Shown here one piece after another: positions 30,050-41,179 of a stretch of DNA of 64,000 nucleotides. The position numbers and the translations under genes were made by a program. Source of the DNA: Pseudomonadota bacterium. Lineage in GTDB: Bacteria > Pseudomonadota > Gammaproteobacteria > Burkholderiales > Sulfuriferulaceae. The notes under the pieces were generated by a model, which saw only the letters and a list, made by a program, of their open reading frames with translations, was not told the origin of the DNA and made no database searches. Position 1 is the first letter of the stretch. Each line of letters starts with the position of its first letter. The stretch spans positions 1-64,000 of the forward strand of contig JAJYPN010000008.1 in assembly GCA_021795395.1 (NCBI GenBank), read 5' to 3'.

Positions 30050-30740
30050 GTTTTATCCTCAGCAAGGCATCAAGCTCGGCCAGACGGTCCGGAGTGCCGA
30101 TGTCGAACCATAAACCGTCATGCCACTCGCCGCCCACTTTGCCCAGCCGCATCGCGTTGCGCAATAGCGGCGCCAGCGGTGCGGGTTCGTTATCGGCGAC
30201 ACCGGCAAACAAATCGGGATGATAGCAGCCGATACCGCTGAATGTCAGCCGCGGTTCGCCATCGTGCGACACGCGCTGCGCGTCCAGGACGAAATCGCCA
30301 GCTGGATGGTGTGCGGGATTGTCGACCAGCACCAGATGCGCCAGCTGGCCCGCCAGATCGACATTGCGCATGCGCCGGTAATCGTAATCCGTCCAGATAT
30401 CGCCGTTGACCACCAGAAACGGTGTATTGCCGAGCAAGCGCAAGGCATGAGCAATGCCGCCGGCCGTTTCCAGCGCACGCGTTTCGGGCGAATAAACGAT
30501 TTCCACGCCCCAGTTCGTGCCGTTGCCGAGATAGGCTTCCAGCTGCGCCCCCAGATAGGCGTGATTGACGATTACCCGGGTAAAGCCGGCTGCCGCCAGC
30601 GCCTGCACCTGCCATGCGATCAGCGGTTTGCCGCCTGCGGGCAATAAGGGTTTGGGCGTATGGTCGGTAAGCGGACGCATACGCTCGCCGCGGCCTGCCG
30701 CCAGTATCATGGCGCTATTCAAAAAGGCGTCCGTATTCAA
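30039..30740 (-). CDS. murU: N-acetylmuramate-1-P uridylyltransferase / NTP transferase (MurU-like)
   Basis: [44 protein letters not shown]; adjacent to amgK-like gene. Confidence 0.88.
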   Translation of the reverse strand: MNTDAFLNSAMILAAGRGERMRPLTDHTPKPLLPAGGKPLIAWQVQALAAAGFTRVIVNHAYLGAQLEAYLGNGTNWGVEIVYSPETRALETAGGIAHALRLLGNTPFLVVNGDIWTDYDYRRMRNVDLAGQLAHLVLVDNPAHHPAGDFVLDAQRVSHDGEPRLTFSGIGCYHPDLFAGVADNEPAPLAPLLRNAMRLGKVGGEWHDGLWFDIGTPDRLAELDALLRIKHGC

Positions 30741-31732
30741 AAAGTATAACGGCTATCGGCAATGCTGCCGTGCCATTCATCGAGCAAACGCAGCAGCGGT
30801 CCGAATTCGGCATACCGCGCCGCGGTGCGCCGCACATGATCCAGCACCAGCGGCATGTCCTGGACATAAGCCGCCTTACCGTCGCGATGGCACAAACGCG
30901 CAAAGATCCCCAGCACCTTGAGATGACGCTGCATTCCCATCCATTCGAAATCGCGGTAAAAATCCGCAAAATCGGGCGGCACCGGCAATTGGGCATGACG
31001 CGCCTTTTCCCAGTAGCGTATCGCCCAGTCGAGCACTCGTTCTTCGTCCCAATAAATATACGCATCCTTGAGCAAGGACACCAGATCGTAGGTGATCGGG
31101 CCGTAGACGGCGTCCTGAAAATCCAGTATTCCCGGATTCGGACTAGTCACCATCAAATTACGGCTATGATAATCCCGATGGACGAAAACACGGCGCTGGG
31201 CGAGATTATTATCCAGCAGCCGGGCAAATACGGTCTGCAAGCGCTCGTTCTGTTGGGGGTTTGCGATAATGCCCAGATGCTTCGTCACATACCAGTCCGG
31301 AAACAATCGCAGCTCGCGCGCCAGCAAAGCCCTGTCGTAATCCGGCAGTTTTCCCGATTCGCTGGCCGATTGAAGACGTATCAGCGCATCCGTTGCATCG
31401 CTGTACAAGGCTGAAGCTGTGGCCGGATTCAATCGCCTTAGATAAGTGTCGTCGCCGAGATCGGTCAACAGCAGAAACCCTTGTTGCAGATTCTGTTGCA
31501 GGACTCGCGGTACATTCAAGCCAGCGGCGGCGAATAATTCTGCAACAAAAACAAACGGTCCGCAATCTTCCTGCTGCGGTGGCGCGTCCATCACGATATA
31601 ATGTTCGCCATTGGATAAATTCGTACGAAAGTACCGCCGGAAACTGGCATCTGCCGAAGCAGGAGTGAGAACGGGGGACAAATCGGGAAATAATGTTTCT
31701 AACCACGATTGGATAAGATGTTGACGCTGCAT
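30737..31732 (-). CDS. amgK: Anomeric sugar kinase / aminoglycoside phosphotransferase-like (AmgK)
   Basis: Likely start [61 protein letters not shown]. Confidence 0.88.
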   Translation of the reverse strand: MQRQHLIQSWLETLFPDLSPVLTPASADASFRRYFRTNLSNGEHYIVMDAPPQQEDCGPFVFVAELFAAAGLNVPRVLQQNLQQGFLLLTDLGDDTYLRRLNPATASALYSDATDALIRLQSASESGKLPDYDRALLARELRLFPDWYVTKHLGIIANPQQNERLQTVFARLLDNNLAQRRVFVHRDYHSRNLMVTSPNPGILDFQDAVYGPITYDLVSLLKDAYIYWDEERVLDWAIRYWEKARHAQLPVPPDFADFYRDFEWMGMQRHLKVLGIFARLCHRDGKAAYVQDMPLVLDHVRRTAARYAEFGPLLRLLDEWHGSIADSRYTF

Positions 31733-31795
31733 GAAAGTCCTTGCCGACACAATATTACGGCACATTTTAGCACCATTCGTTCGACCGCCTGAATA

Positions 31796-34111
31796 ATGCC
31801 TACACATAGTTTTATCCGCTATATCACAGCGCCCTTATTGCTACTCGGAGGAATCGCCGCAGCCGACGACTCTGCGCTGCTGCAAAATTCCACGGTGCTC
31901 GCGCCGCCTGCCAAAAACGATCAGAATCCGCCGGTTTTCATACGCGCCGATACCATGAGCGGGACGCAGAATCAACAGACCAACGCTATCGGCAATGTCG
32001 AATTGCGGCGCGGCGGCACCGTGGTGACGGCCGACCAGCTCCACTATATCCAGGCTACCGATACGGTAAAGGCGGACGGCAAGGTTTGTCTCAAACAGCA
32101 GGGCCTGACCTTGAATGGCCCGAAAATCGACCTGCAGATGAACACTCAGATCGGTTACATGGATCAGCCCATTTTTTCGCTCATGGGCATCGCCGCACCG
32201 ACGCAGAATAGCCATGTCGTCATAAATTCCCGTGGCGACGCGTCAATTATCAATTTCGAGGGCGAAAATCATTACCGCCTGATGCATGCCATTTATACGA
32301 CTTGCCCCATAGGCGACAACGACTGGTATTTACGCGTCAAGGAGCTCGAAATCGACAACGCCCAGCAGGTAGGCACCGCGCACGGGGCGGAAATCGATTT
32401 CAAGGGCACACCCATTCTGTATACGCCCTGGATCAGCTTTCCGCTGAACGATCAGCGCAAAAGCGGCTTTCTCGCTCCGATCGAAGGCACCACCGGGACC
32501 AGCGGCGCCGAGCTGTCGATCCCTTGGTACTGGAATATTGCGCCCAATTACGACGCCACACTGACGCCTACCGTCATCAGCAAGCGTGGTTTGCAAATGG
32601 GCGGAGAGTTTCGTTACCTGACCGATACCTCGCATGGTTCGCTGGATACCAATTATTTGCAGGATCATCTTACCAATACCGCGCGCTGGGATATATTCGC
32701 CCAGCACGACCAGACTTTCGTTCCGGGACTGACCGGGCACTTCGTCTATCAGGCGGTATCCGACAATAACTATTTCCAGGATCTGACCAACCAGTTAAGC
32801 ACGACATCGCTGACCGACCTGGATCAGGAAGCGACCCTCAATTATCAGGGCAGCTGGTGGCAGGCGAGCGCTTCCGTTCAGCAGTTCCAGGTATTGCAGA
32901 ATCCTTTCGCACCGGTGATTCCTCCATATAGCCGGATGCCGGATCTGCACTGGTCGGGTTTGCTCACCAATGACTACGGTTTGAATTTCAATTTCACCAG
33001 CGAACTGACGCGTTTCGTACACCCCACTCTGGTCAACGGCACCCGTTTCATCGCTTATCCCAGCCTCGATCTGCCGCTGAAAAACGATTACGGCTATATT
33101 ACGCCCAAGGTAGGCTTCAATTTCACCGGGTATGAGTTGAGCCCGACATCCACCACTCCGGCTTTCAACCCCACCCGGTCGCTGCCTATAATCAGTCTGG
33201 ACAGCGGCATGTATTTCGATCGCAGCATCACCGCATTCGGTCATAACTATCTGCAAACGCTGGAGCCGCGTTTGTATTACGTCTACATCCCCTATCAGAA
33301 TCAAAGCATGCTGCCCAACTTTGACAGCGCGCCGATGGATCAGATCAACTATGCCACGCTGTTTACCGAAAACCGCTATGTCGGCGGCGACCGCATCAAT
33401 AATGCCAATCAGTTGACGATGGGCATGTCGACGCGCTTTCTCGACCAGGAGAGCGGTCTGGAACGCTTGAGCTTATCGGTGGGACAGCGCCTGTATTTCA
33501 CCCCGCAACTGGTCACGCTGCCTGGCGAAGTCCCCAGCACCAGCCAGTCGAGCGACGTATTGGCCGACGTAGGCGGACAGATCAACGATCAATGGCGCGC
33601 CGATGCGGCGGTGCAGTACAACATGCAACTCAATCAGGCGGTCAGCGACAGCTTTACCGTCAATTACCATCCCGCGCCGGGCAAAGCCATCAACTTCGGC
33701 TATCGTTCGATCAGCAATAATTTCAATCCGGCCGCGATGGTCAACGTTCCGGGTATGCCGCTGTATGCGCAGGCGCTCTACGGACAAGCTTATTATAACG
33801 GCAATATCAACCAGATCGATATTTCCGGACAATGGCCGCTCACCAGACGCTTGTACGGTATGATGCGTTATAACTATTCCCTGCTGGATAAAAGCATCGT
33901 GGAAGGGCTGGCGGGACTTGAATACAATGGCGGATGCTGGGCATTGCGCGGCGTTTTCCAGACGATCGCCATTGCGGCGAACACCACCAGCACGTCCTTT
34001 TTCTTCCAATTGGAGTTGAACGGTTTGGGCAGTTTAGGCTCTAACCCGCTCGACGTTCTTAAACTTAGCGTACCTGGATACACCAATACCGATGAGCTCA
34101 ACAATCCTTAA
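31796..34111 (+). CDS. lptD: LPS-assembly protein LptD
   Basis: OstA-like N-terminus (IRADTMSGTQNQQTNAIGNVELRRGGTVVTADQLHY), beta-barrel repeats, divergent from amgK. Confidence 0.95.
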   Translation: MPTHSFIRYITAPLLLLGGIAAADDSALLQNSTVLAPPAKNDQNPPVFIRADTMSGTQNQQTNAIGNVELRRGGTVVTADQLHYIQATDTVKADGKVCLKQQGLTLNGPKIDLQMNTQIGYMDQPIFSLMGIAAPTQNSHVVINSRGDASIINFEGENHYRLMHAIYTTCPIGDNDWYLRVKELEIDNAQQVGTAHGAEIDFKGTPILYTPWISFPLNDQRKSGFLAPIEGTTGTSGAELSIPWYWNIAPNYDATLTPTVISKRGLQMGGEFRYLTDTSHGSLDTNYLQDHLTNTARWDIFAQHDQTFVPGLTGHFVYQAVSDNNYFQDLTNQLSTTSLTDLDQEATLNYQGSWWQASASVQQFQVLQNPFAPVIPPYSRMPDLHWSGLLTNDYGLNFNFTSELTRFVHPTLVNGTRFIAYPSLDLPLKNDYGYITPKVGFNFTGYELSPTSTTPAFNPTRSLPIISLDSGMYFDRSITAFGHNYLQTLEPRLYYVYIPYQNQSMLPNFDSAPMDQINYATLFTENRYVGGDRINNANQLTMGMSTRFLDQESGLERLSLSVGQRLYFTPQLVTLPGEVPSTSQSSDVLADVGGQINDQWRADAAVQYNMQLNQAVSDSFTVNYHPAPGKAINFGYRSISNNFNPAAMVNVPGMPLYAQALYGQAYYNGNINQIDISGQWPLTRRLYGMMRYNYSLLDKSIVEGLAGLEYNGGCWALRGVFQTIAIAANTTSTSFFFQLELNGLGSLGSNPLDVLKLSVPGYTNTDELNNP

Positions 34112-35522
34112 ATTCCTGCTGCTTTGCGTTGCCCTGCAGCCCGGTCTGCTGCTGGCCGCCGATGCGTCGCCCACCGCGCCCGCCGTTTCCGCTCCGCCCC
34201 CAACGTCCTCCGCCGCTACCCCCTCGGCCGGCCCATCGCCTGCCGCCAGCGCACCGGCAAGTGCAACCGTTTCCGACGGCAAGGATAGCGCATCGCAACC
34301 GGTAGAACTCGATCACATTATCGCCGTGGTCAACGACGACGTGATTACCCGCCACGATCTCGACGAACGATATAACCGTGCGGTACAGCAACTGGAAAGT
34401 CGGAAAATTCCGTTGCCACCGCGCGCCGTGCTGGAAAAACAGATCCTCGAACGCATGATCAACGATCGTATCCAGCTGCAATTCGCCGACCAGACGGGCA
34501 TTCGCGTCGACGATCCTACACTGGATCGCGCCATAGACAGAATTGCCGCGCAGAATCAGCTGACCCCGGCCCAGTTTCGCGAAGCCGTCGCCAAGGAAGG
34601 CATACCTTACGACAAGTTTCGCTCCGATATCCGCGACCAGATTATCCTGACCCATCTGCGCGAACGCGAAGTCGACAACAAGATCAATGTTACCGAAGCC
34701 GAAGTCGATGCCTATCTCAATGCCTTGGCCAAACAAGGTTCCGACGACGAATACAATACCGCGCACATACTGATCAGCATTCCCGAAAACGCCACCACCG
34801 AACAGATACAGTTCGCCCATGCCAAAGCGGAAGAAGCACTGAATAAAATCCGGGCGGGAGCGGATTTCGCCCAGATTTCAGCGAGTTACTCCAACGCCCC
34901 CAACGCACTGGAAGGCGGCGAGATGGGCTGGCGCCGGGCGGCTCAAATTCCTGCGCTGTTCAGCCGCGTGCTGATTGCCATGAAACCGGGCGAAACCAGC
35001 GACCTATTACGCAGCAATAGCGGATTCCATATCATCAAGCTGATAGACAAGCGCAGCGCCGACAAGACTACCATCATCAACCAGACGCATGCCCGGCATA
35101 TCCTCATCAAAACCAGCGAAGTGGTTTCCGCCGACGACGCCCGAAAGCGGCTGGAGGAGATTCGCGCCAGGATAGAGAACGGCAGCGCCAAATTTTCCGA
35201 CATGGCGCGGCAATACTCCAATGACGCCAGCGCCTCCAAAGGCGGCGATCTGGGCTGGCTGTCGCCGGGCGAAACCGTACCGGATTTCGAACACGCGATG
35301 GATGCGCTCAAACCGGGTGAGATCAGCGAACCGGTGCAATCGCCGTTCGGGTTTCACTTGATCCAGGTATTGGAACGGCGACAGGAAGACGTCACCAAGG
35401 AACGCCAACGCATTCTCGCACGACAGGCGATACGCCAGCGTAAAATCGAAGAAGCTCAGGAAGAATGGCTGCGACAGCTGCGCGACGGCGCTTACGTCGA
35501 GTACCGCAATGAAACGCAATAA
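34092..35522 (+). CDS. surA: Periplasmic chaperone / peptidyl-prolyl isomerase SurA
   Basis: LDHIIAVVNDDVITRHDLDERYNRAVQQL; two parvulin domains. Confidence 0.95.
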   Translation: MSSTILKFLLLCVALQPGLLLAADASPTAPAVSAPPPTSSAATPSAGPSPAASAPASATVSDGKDSASQPVELDHIIAVVNDDVITRHDLDERYNRAVQQLESRKIPLPPRAVLEKQILERMINDRIQLQFADQTGIRVDDPTLDRAIDRIAAQNQLTPAQFREAVAKEGIPYDKFRSDIRDQIILTHLREREVDNKINVTEAEVDAYLNALAKQGSDDEYNTAHILISIPENATTEQIQFAHAKAEEALNKIRAGADFAQISASYSNAPNALEGGEMGWRRAAQIPALFSRVLIAMKPGETSDLLRSNSGFHIIKLIDKRSADKTTIINQTHARHILIKTSEVVSADDARKRLEEIRARIENGSAKFSDMARQYSNDASASKGGDLGWLSPGETVPDFEHAMDALKPGEISEPVQSPFGFHLIQVLERRQEDVTKERQRILARQAIRQRKIEEAQEEWLRQLRDGAYVEYRNETQ

Positions 35523-35528
35523 ATCGCC

Positions 35529-36518
35529 ATGACCTCTCCCAGCGAGCTCATTGCGCTCACGGCCGGCGAGCCCGCAGGAATCGGGCCGGATTTATGCGTC
35601 ATGCTCGCTCAGCAGCAACGCGAACATGCGATCGTCGTGCTCGCCGACCGCGACGTCCTCCGCGAACGCGCGCAACAATTAAACTTACCGCTAATTTTAC
35701 AGCAATACGAAGGGGGTAAAGCGGCAACGGCAGCCGGCGCGCTGAGCGTATTGCATATGCCGGTGGCCGACCCGGTCCGCGCCGGACAACTCAATGCCGC
35801 CAATGCCGCGTCGGTACTTGCCCTGCTGCGCCGTGCGGCAGGCGGATGCGCAGCCGGAGAATTCGCCGCGATGGTCACCGCTCCCGTGCATAAGGCGACG
35901 ATCAACGAAGCGGGGATAGCGTTTACCGGTCATACCGAATTTCTCGCCGAGCTCACGGGTACACCGCATGTCGTCATGATGCTGGTCGGCGGCGGCATGC
36001 GCGTCGCGCTCGCGACTACGCATCTGCCCTTGCGCGACGTCGCGGCAGCGATTGACGCCGCATCGCTGACCGCCACCCTGAAAATTTTGCAGCATGAACT
36101 GATCCATCGCTTCCGCATCGCCGAACCGCGCATCCTGGTTGCCGGTCTCAATCCGCATGCCGGAGAATCCGGACACCTGGGCGACGAAGAAATCCGCATC
36201 ATCGAACCCGTGCTGGCCCGATTGCGCGCGCATGGAATGCGCCTGACCGGACCCTTGCCTGCCGATACCCTGTTCAATCCAGACCGGCTGGGCGAGGCCG
36301 ACTGCGTACTGGCAATGTACCACGATCAAGGCTTGCCGGTCCTGAAATATGCCAGTTTCGGCGCCGGCGTCAATGTCACGCTGGGTTTGCCCATCGTCCG
36401 CACTTCCGTCGACCACGGCACCGCGCTCGACCTCGCCGGCAGCGGGCGAGCCCACAGCGGCAGCCTGCTCGCCGCCATCGATGTCGCGGCACAAATGAGC
36501 CGCCGCCCAACGCCATGA
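35529..36518 (+). CDS. pdxA: 4-hydroxythreonine-4-phosphate dehydrogenase
   Basis: ALTAGEPAGIGPDLCV; AMVTAPVHKATINEAGIAFTGHTEFLAE; MYHDQGLPVLKYASFGAGVNVTLGLPIVRTSVDHGTA. Confidence 0.96.
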   Translation: MTSPSELIALTAGEPAGIGPDLCVMLAQQQREHAIVVLADRDVLRERAQQLNLPLILQQYEGGKAATAAGALSVLHMPVADPVRAGQLNAANAASVLALLRRAAGGCAAGEFAAMVTAPVHKATINEAGIAFTGHTEFLAELTGTPHVVMMLVGGGMRVALATTHLPLRDVAAAIDAASLTATLKILQHELIHRFRIAEPRILVAGLNPHAGESGHLGDEEIRIIEPVLARLRAHGMRLTGPLPADTLFNPDRLGEADCVLAMYHDQGLPVLKYASFGAGVNVTLGLPIVRTSVDHGTALDLAGSGRAHSGSLLAAIDVAAQMSRRPTP

Positions 36519-37294
36519 GCAAACACATTCCGCGCAAACGCTTCGGCCAGCATTTTTTATCCGACCAGGACGTGATCACAGCCATCGTCCATGCCATCCG
36601 CCCACTCGATACCGACAATCTGGTCGAAATCGGTCCCGGGCTAGGCGCGCTTACCCGGCCGCTGCTTCAATATATGCCGCATTTTCATGTGGTCGAGCTC
36701 GACCGCGATATCGTCGCGCGATTGCAGCGTACCTATCCCCCGGAACGGCTTACCATTCATGCCGCCGACGCCCTCAGCTTCGATTTCGCCACGCCCGGCG
36801 AAGCGTTACGCATTGTCGGCAATCTGCCGTATAATATTTCCACCCCCTTGCTTTTTCATCTCGCCGAATTTGCCGAACGCATCATCGATATCCATGTCAT
36901 GCTGCAAAAAGAAGTCGTCGATCGCATGACGGCCTGTCCTGGGACGCACGATTACGGCCGACTGTCGGTCATGCTGCAATACCGTTTCGACATGGAAGCG
37001 CTGTTCGATGTACCGCCTGCCGCCTTCGAGCCGCCGCCCAAAGTCGATTCGACGGTGGTGCGCATGATTCCGCGCCGCACCCTTGAAATGCCGGCCGATG
37101 ATGCGGCCCAACTGGCGCGCATCGTTGCCTGCGCTTTCTCGCAGCGGCGTAAAACCCTGCGTAATACGCTGGCTGGAATATTGACTGCAGCGGACTTTGC
37201 ACATCTGGACATCGACCCGCAAAGACGCGCGGAAACCGTCTCCGTGGCCGAGTTTATCCGTATCGCCAATTTTGTTACCAAGGAAAAACCATGA
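36515..37294 (+). CDS. rsmA: 16S rRNA dimethyladenosine transferase
   Basis: KRFGQHFLSDQDVITAIV; VEIGPGLGALTRPLL; IVGNLPYNISTPLLFHL. Confidence 0.97.
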   Translation: MSKHIPRKRFGQHFLSDQDVITAIVHAIRPLDTDNLVEIGPGLGALTRPLLQYMPHFHVVELDRDIVARLQRTYPPERLTIHAADALSFDFATPGEALRIVGNLPYNISTPLLFHLAEFAERIIDIHVMLQKEVVDRMTACPGTHDYGRLSVMLQYRFDMEALFDVPPAAFEPPPKVDSTVVRMIPRRTLEMPADDAAQLARIVACAFSQRRKTLRNTLAGILTAADFAHLDIDPQRRAETVSVAEFIRIANFVTKEKP

Positions 37295-37761
37295 ATTTAA
37301 TCGATATCGCTCAGACCTGTTTGGATGAAATGGCTCTGCCCGCGACGCGCGTTCCCAATCTCCCCGTCATCAATCTGCCGCTGGACAGCGAGCACGGCAA
37401 GCTGAACATGTTTATCCACAGCCATGAAGACGCCCGCCGCCTATTCGTCTATACGCGACCACAGGATATGCGTGTACCCATCCCGCGCATCGTCGCCCTG
37501 AGCGAGTTTCTCAGCCGCGCCAATTACGGATTGCCGCTGGGAAATTTCGAAATCGACATGAACGACGGTGAAATCAATTTCAAAAACAGCCTGGACATTA
37601 GCGACGGTCAACTGACCAGCAAAATGGTACAGACGCTCATCGTGTTTTCGCTGGAATGCATCAATCGCTATTTGCCCGGCATCCGCGAAGTGATTGCGGG
37701 CGCCGACCCGAAAACGGCCATAGAAGCCATAGACGGACCGACTAAAGTAGTGATCAAGTAA
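37291..37761 (+). CDS. YbjN-domain-like protein
   Basis: 156 aa, acidic; layout resembles the YbjN/type III chaperone-like fold; judged by eye. Confidence 0.45.
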   Translation: MNLIDIAQTCLDEMALPATRVPNLPVINLPLDSEHGKLNMFIHSHEDARRLFVYTRPQDMRVPIPRIVALSEFLSRANYGLPLGNFEIDMNDGEINFKNSLDISDGQLTSKMVQTLIVFSLECINRYLPGIREVIAGADPKTAIEAIDGPTKVVIK

Positions 37762-37789
37762 ACCCGACGCCGGAACACGCCGCACGATT

Positions 37790-40700
37790 TTGGAAACGCA
37801 AACGGCCGGACAATTCAACCGCATTGCGCTCGACCCGGCAACCTCGGTCGTCGTCGAAGCCTGCGCCGGCAGCGGCAAAACCTGGCTGCTCGTATCACGC
37901 ATTTTTCGCCTGTTGCTGGCGGGCGTCGCACCCGCTGAAATCCTGGCAATCACCTTCACCCGCAAAGCCGCGGGAGAAATGCGTACCCGGCTCGACGATT
38001 GGCTGCGTTACTGCGCCGGAGCAAGCGACACGGAACTTCGTGGATTCCTGCGCGAACGCGCCGTTGCCGATGCCGATGCCGAACTGGACACACATCTGCT
38101 GGCGGCACGCAACCTGTTTGAAATAGTCCTGACCGCACAGCCCCGACTGAATATTCATACCTTTCATGGCTGGTTTTTCGATATCATACGCCGCGCGCCG
38201 CTGGAAACGGGTTTGGTCGGCCATACGCTGTCCGAACAGACCGAATTGCTGAGGCAGCGCGCCTGGACGCGCTTTACCCGGCAACTCGCCAAATCCGTGG
38301 ATGAACCATTAACGGTAGCGATGCAAACCATGCTGGCGGAAATCGGTTTGTCGAATACGCGCCGGCTATTGCAGAATTTCGTCTACCGCCGCGCCGAATG
38401 GTGGGCTTATACCGAAGGGCAGCCCGATCCAGCCGCCTACGCAATCGCGCAATTACGGGAACAAATCGATTTCGGCATAGACAGCGACATTGCCCAACAG
38501 CTGTTCGAGGAACCGGATTTTATTCCGGCGTTGCTCGATTACGCACGCTTGCTGGGCGCAAGCACCGAAACGCGGCAAAAAAAGGGCCGGGACATTCTGG
38601 CGATTCTCGATGCCGCGCTTACGCCCGTATTGCGGCTGCAGCAACTGATTGCCCTGATCCTGACGCAAAAGGGTGAAATCAACGCGACCTTCACCGCCGG
38701 AAAAACCGCGTCATCGCAAGCACTTTATACGGCGCATCTGCGGATCGGCGAATATTTGATGGTGGCGCGGCAACGCCTGCAGACCCAGGCCAATTTCCGC
38801 TACAATGAGCGCGGCATATACCTGGGCGCAAGGCTGCTGGAACATTACCAGAACGTCAAACATGAAGCACGGGTACTGGATTTTAGCGATATCGAATGGC
38901 AGGTGGCGCGACTATTGACGCATTCCAGTCACGCCGAATACCTGCAGTTCAAGCTGGACGCCCGTTATAGGCATATCCTGCTCGATGAATTCCAGGATAC
39001 CAATCCGGTGCAATGGCGCATCCTGCAAAATTGGTTCGAAGCGGCGCATCAATCGCGCGAACTGCCAAAAATATTCCTGGTCGGCGACCCAAAACAATCG
39101 ATTTATCGCTTTCGCGGCGCACAAGCCGGGCTATTCAAACTGGCCAGCGATTACCTGACGCGACACGGGGCGACCTATCTTACGCAAAATTGCACGCGGC
39201 GTAACGCAGCGCCTGTAATCGGCGCCATCAATACCGTTTTTGCGCAAACCGCCAATCCGTTGTTTCAACCGCATAGCGGTTACGATAGTGATCGCCCCGG
39301 TCGCGTCGAAGTGCTGCCGCTGGGAGCGACGCAAGCAGCGGAAAACGCTTTAGCGAATCGCGATGAATGGCGCAATCCCTTGCTCGACCCGCGCCCTGCC
39401 GATAATTCCACCAGCGATCGCCATGAGGAAGCAAACGTATTGGGATGCCGCATAAAGGCGATTATCGCTACCTGGATGATAGACGATGGCAATGGCGGCA
39501 AGCGCCATCCCGAGTACAGTGACATCATGGTGCTGGTGCGGACTCGCACTCATCTGAAAATTTATGAAACCGCGCTGAAAACCGCTGGGATACCGTTTGT
39601 CAGCAATCGCCGCGGCGGTTTGCTCGACAGCATGGAAATTGGTGATTTGTTGAGTCTGTTGCAATTTCTCGGCAGTCCGCACAACGATCTCGCTCTGGCG
39701 CGTATCCTGCGCTCGCCGCTGTTTTCCTGCACCGACGACGAATTGATGGTGCTGCGCAATGCGCAGATTCAAGACTTATGTCACGCGGCCTGGTGGCCGG
39801 CGATGCTATCGCTGCCGCAACCGGGCCCCGCATTGCGACGCGCCATCGATTTATTGCAGGGATGGATACGGCTCGCCACGCGCATTCCGCTGCACGATCT
39901 GCTCGATCGTATCTATTTCGAAGCGAATGTGGCGGCACGCTACCATGCTGCCGTTCCCAGCCCGTTGCAAAGCGGCGTTACCGCCAATCTGACCGCATTC
40001 ATGGAACTGACACTGACACTGGGCGGCGGCCGTTACCCCAGCCTGCACCGTTTTTTGACCGATATCGCCACTCTGCGGCGCGATGCGGAGGAAAATCCTG
40101 ACGAAGGCGATCTACAGGAAAACGGCAACGCCGTACGTCTCTATACCGTTCATGGCGCCAAAGGGCTGGAAGCGCCCATCGTCTGGCTGCTCGATGCCGG
40201 CGCACGCAATCTGCAACATGACAGTTACCGGGTATTGTTCGAGTGGAAAGCCGGCGCGGCCCGACCAACGCACTTTTCCCTGCTGTCTACCCGAGAAAAC
40301 GCCGCACCATATCAGCAGCATTACCTGCAAGGCGAGGCAGAACACGCCAGCCAGGAAAACCTGAACCTGCTGTATGTCGCCATGACCCGTTCGCGCCAGG
40401 CGCTGCTGGTTTCCGGTGTAGCCGGCAAGGGCGGCCAGAACTGGCATCAAACGATCCGGTCGGCGCTGGCTGCCGATGGCAAGGAACTGGTACTGGGCGA
40501 CGATCTGACCGCTGACTGCGCCCGCCGGATCGACGCAGCGGTCGCCCCGATCCGCGACCATTCCGTAGCAACCGATATCAAGCTGCCGATGAGGGTCGGC
40601 GTACGCAACAGCGCCAGCGCCAGTACGGCATCGGAATTCGGCACGCTGGTGCATAAATTGCTGGAGCTCATGATACCGCCCGCTGCGATCACCGACGCGA

Positions 40701-41098
40701 GCCGGTTACACGCTCATGTCGATGGTCATTCTCAGTTCGAGGATGCGTTGAGCTTGAGCAAATCGATCGTCGCGCAAGCGCATCTGCAACGTTTCTTCGA
40801 TCCCGCCTTGTATTTACGCGCCCGTAACGAGGTCTCCTATCTGCGCAGCAACGGCGGCACGTATCGCATCGACCGCGTCGTCGAGTTCGAGAAGGAAATA
40901 TGGCTGCTCGATTACAAAACCGGCCATGCCGGCGATGACGAGCAACTGATAGCGATGCATGGCGCTCAATTACAGGAATACCAGGACGCCCTGCGCGTAT
41001 GCTATCCGCAAAAAACCGTGCATTGCGCGTTGATCGATCGTACCGGCAAGCTCATCGTGTTGCAGGCGGATCAGCTGAAAACGGCGGCCGACCGATAA
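37790..41098 (+). CDS. UvrD/AddA-family helicase with RecB-like nuclease domain
   Basis: TTG start; VVEACAGSGKTWLLVSRIFRLLLAG, LLDEFQDTNPVQWRIL, FLVGDPKQSIYRFRGAQ, VHGAKGLEAPIVWLLDA, YVAMTRSRQALLVSG; C-terminal WLLDYKTG nuclease motif. Confidence 0.88.
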   Translation: METQTAGQFNRIALDPATSVVVEACAGSGKTWLLVSRIFRLLLAGVAPAEILAITFTRKAAGEMRTRLDDWLRYCAGASDTELRGFLRERAVADADAELDTHLLAARNLFEIVLTAQPRLNIHTFHGWFFDIIRRAPLETGLVGHTLSEQTELLRQRAWTRFTRQLAKSVDEPLTVAMQTMLAEIGLSNTRRLLQNFVYRRAEWWAYTEGQPDPAAYAIAQLREQIDFGIDSDIAQQLFEEPDFIPALLDYARLLGASTETRQKKGRDILAILDAALTPVLRLQQLIALILTQKGEINATFTAGKTASSQALYTAHLRIGEYLMVARQRLQTQANFRYNERGIYLGARLLEHYQNVKHEARVLDFSDIEWQVARLLTHSSHAEYLQFKLDARYRHILLDEFQDTNPVQWRILQNWFEAAHQSRELPKIFLVGDPKQSIYRFRGAQAGLFKLASDYLTRHGATYLTQNCTRRNAAPVIGAINTVFAQTANPLFQPHSGYDSDRPGRVEVLPLGATQAAENALANRDEWRNPLLDPRPADNSTSDRHEEANVLGCRIKAIIATWMIDDGNGGKRHPEYSDIMVLVRTRTHLKIYETALKTAGIPFVSNRRGGLLDSMEIGDLLSLLQFLGSPHNDLALARILRSPLFSCTDDELMVLRNAQIQDLCHAAWWPAMLSLPQPGPALRRAIDLLQGWIRLATRIPLHDLLDRIYFEANVAARYHAAVPSPLQSGVTANLTAFMELTLTLGGGRYPSLHRFLTDIATLRRDAEENPDEGDLQENGNAVRLYTVHGAKGLEAPIVWLLDAGARNLQHDSYRVLFEWKAGAARPTHFSLLSTRENAAPYQQHYLQGEAEHASQENLNLLYVAMTRSRQALLVSGVAGKGGQNWHQTIRSALAADGKELVLGDDLTADCARRIDAAVAPIRDHSVATDIKLPMRVGVRNSASASTASEFGTLVHKLLELMIPPAAITDASRLHAHVDGHSQFEDALSLSKSIVAQAHLQRFFDPALYLRARNEVSYLRSNGGTYRIDRVVEFEKEIWLLDYKTGHAGDDEQLIAMHGAQLQEYQDALRVCYPQKTVHCALIDRTGKLIVLQADQLKTAADR

Positions 41099-41179
41099 CC
41101 ACTGCATCGATCGGGCAACCCCAAAGCGTCCAATGCCGGTATCATTCGCCGGGGTGGACGCAATGGCCGATCCAGGCGC

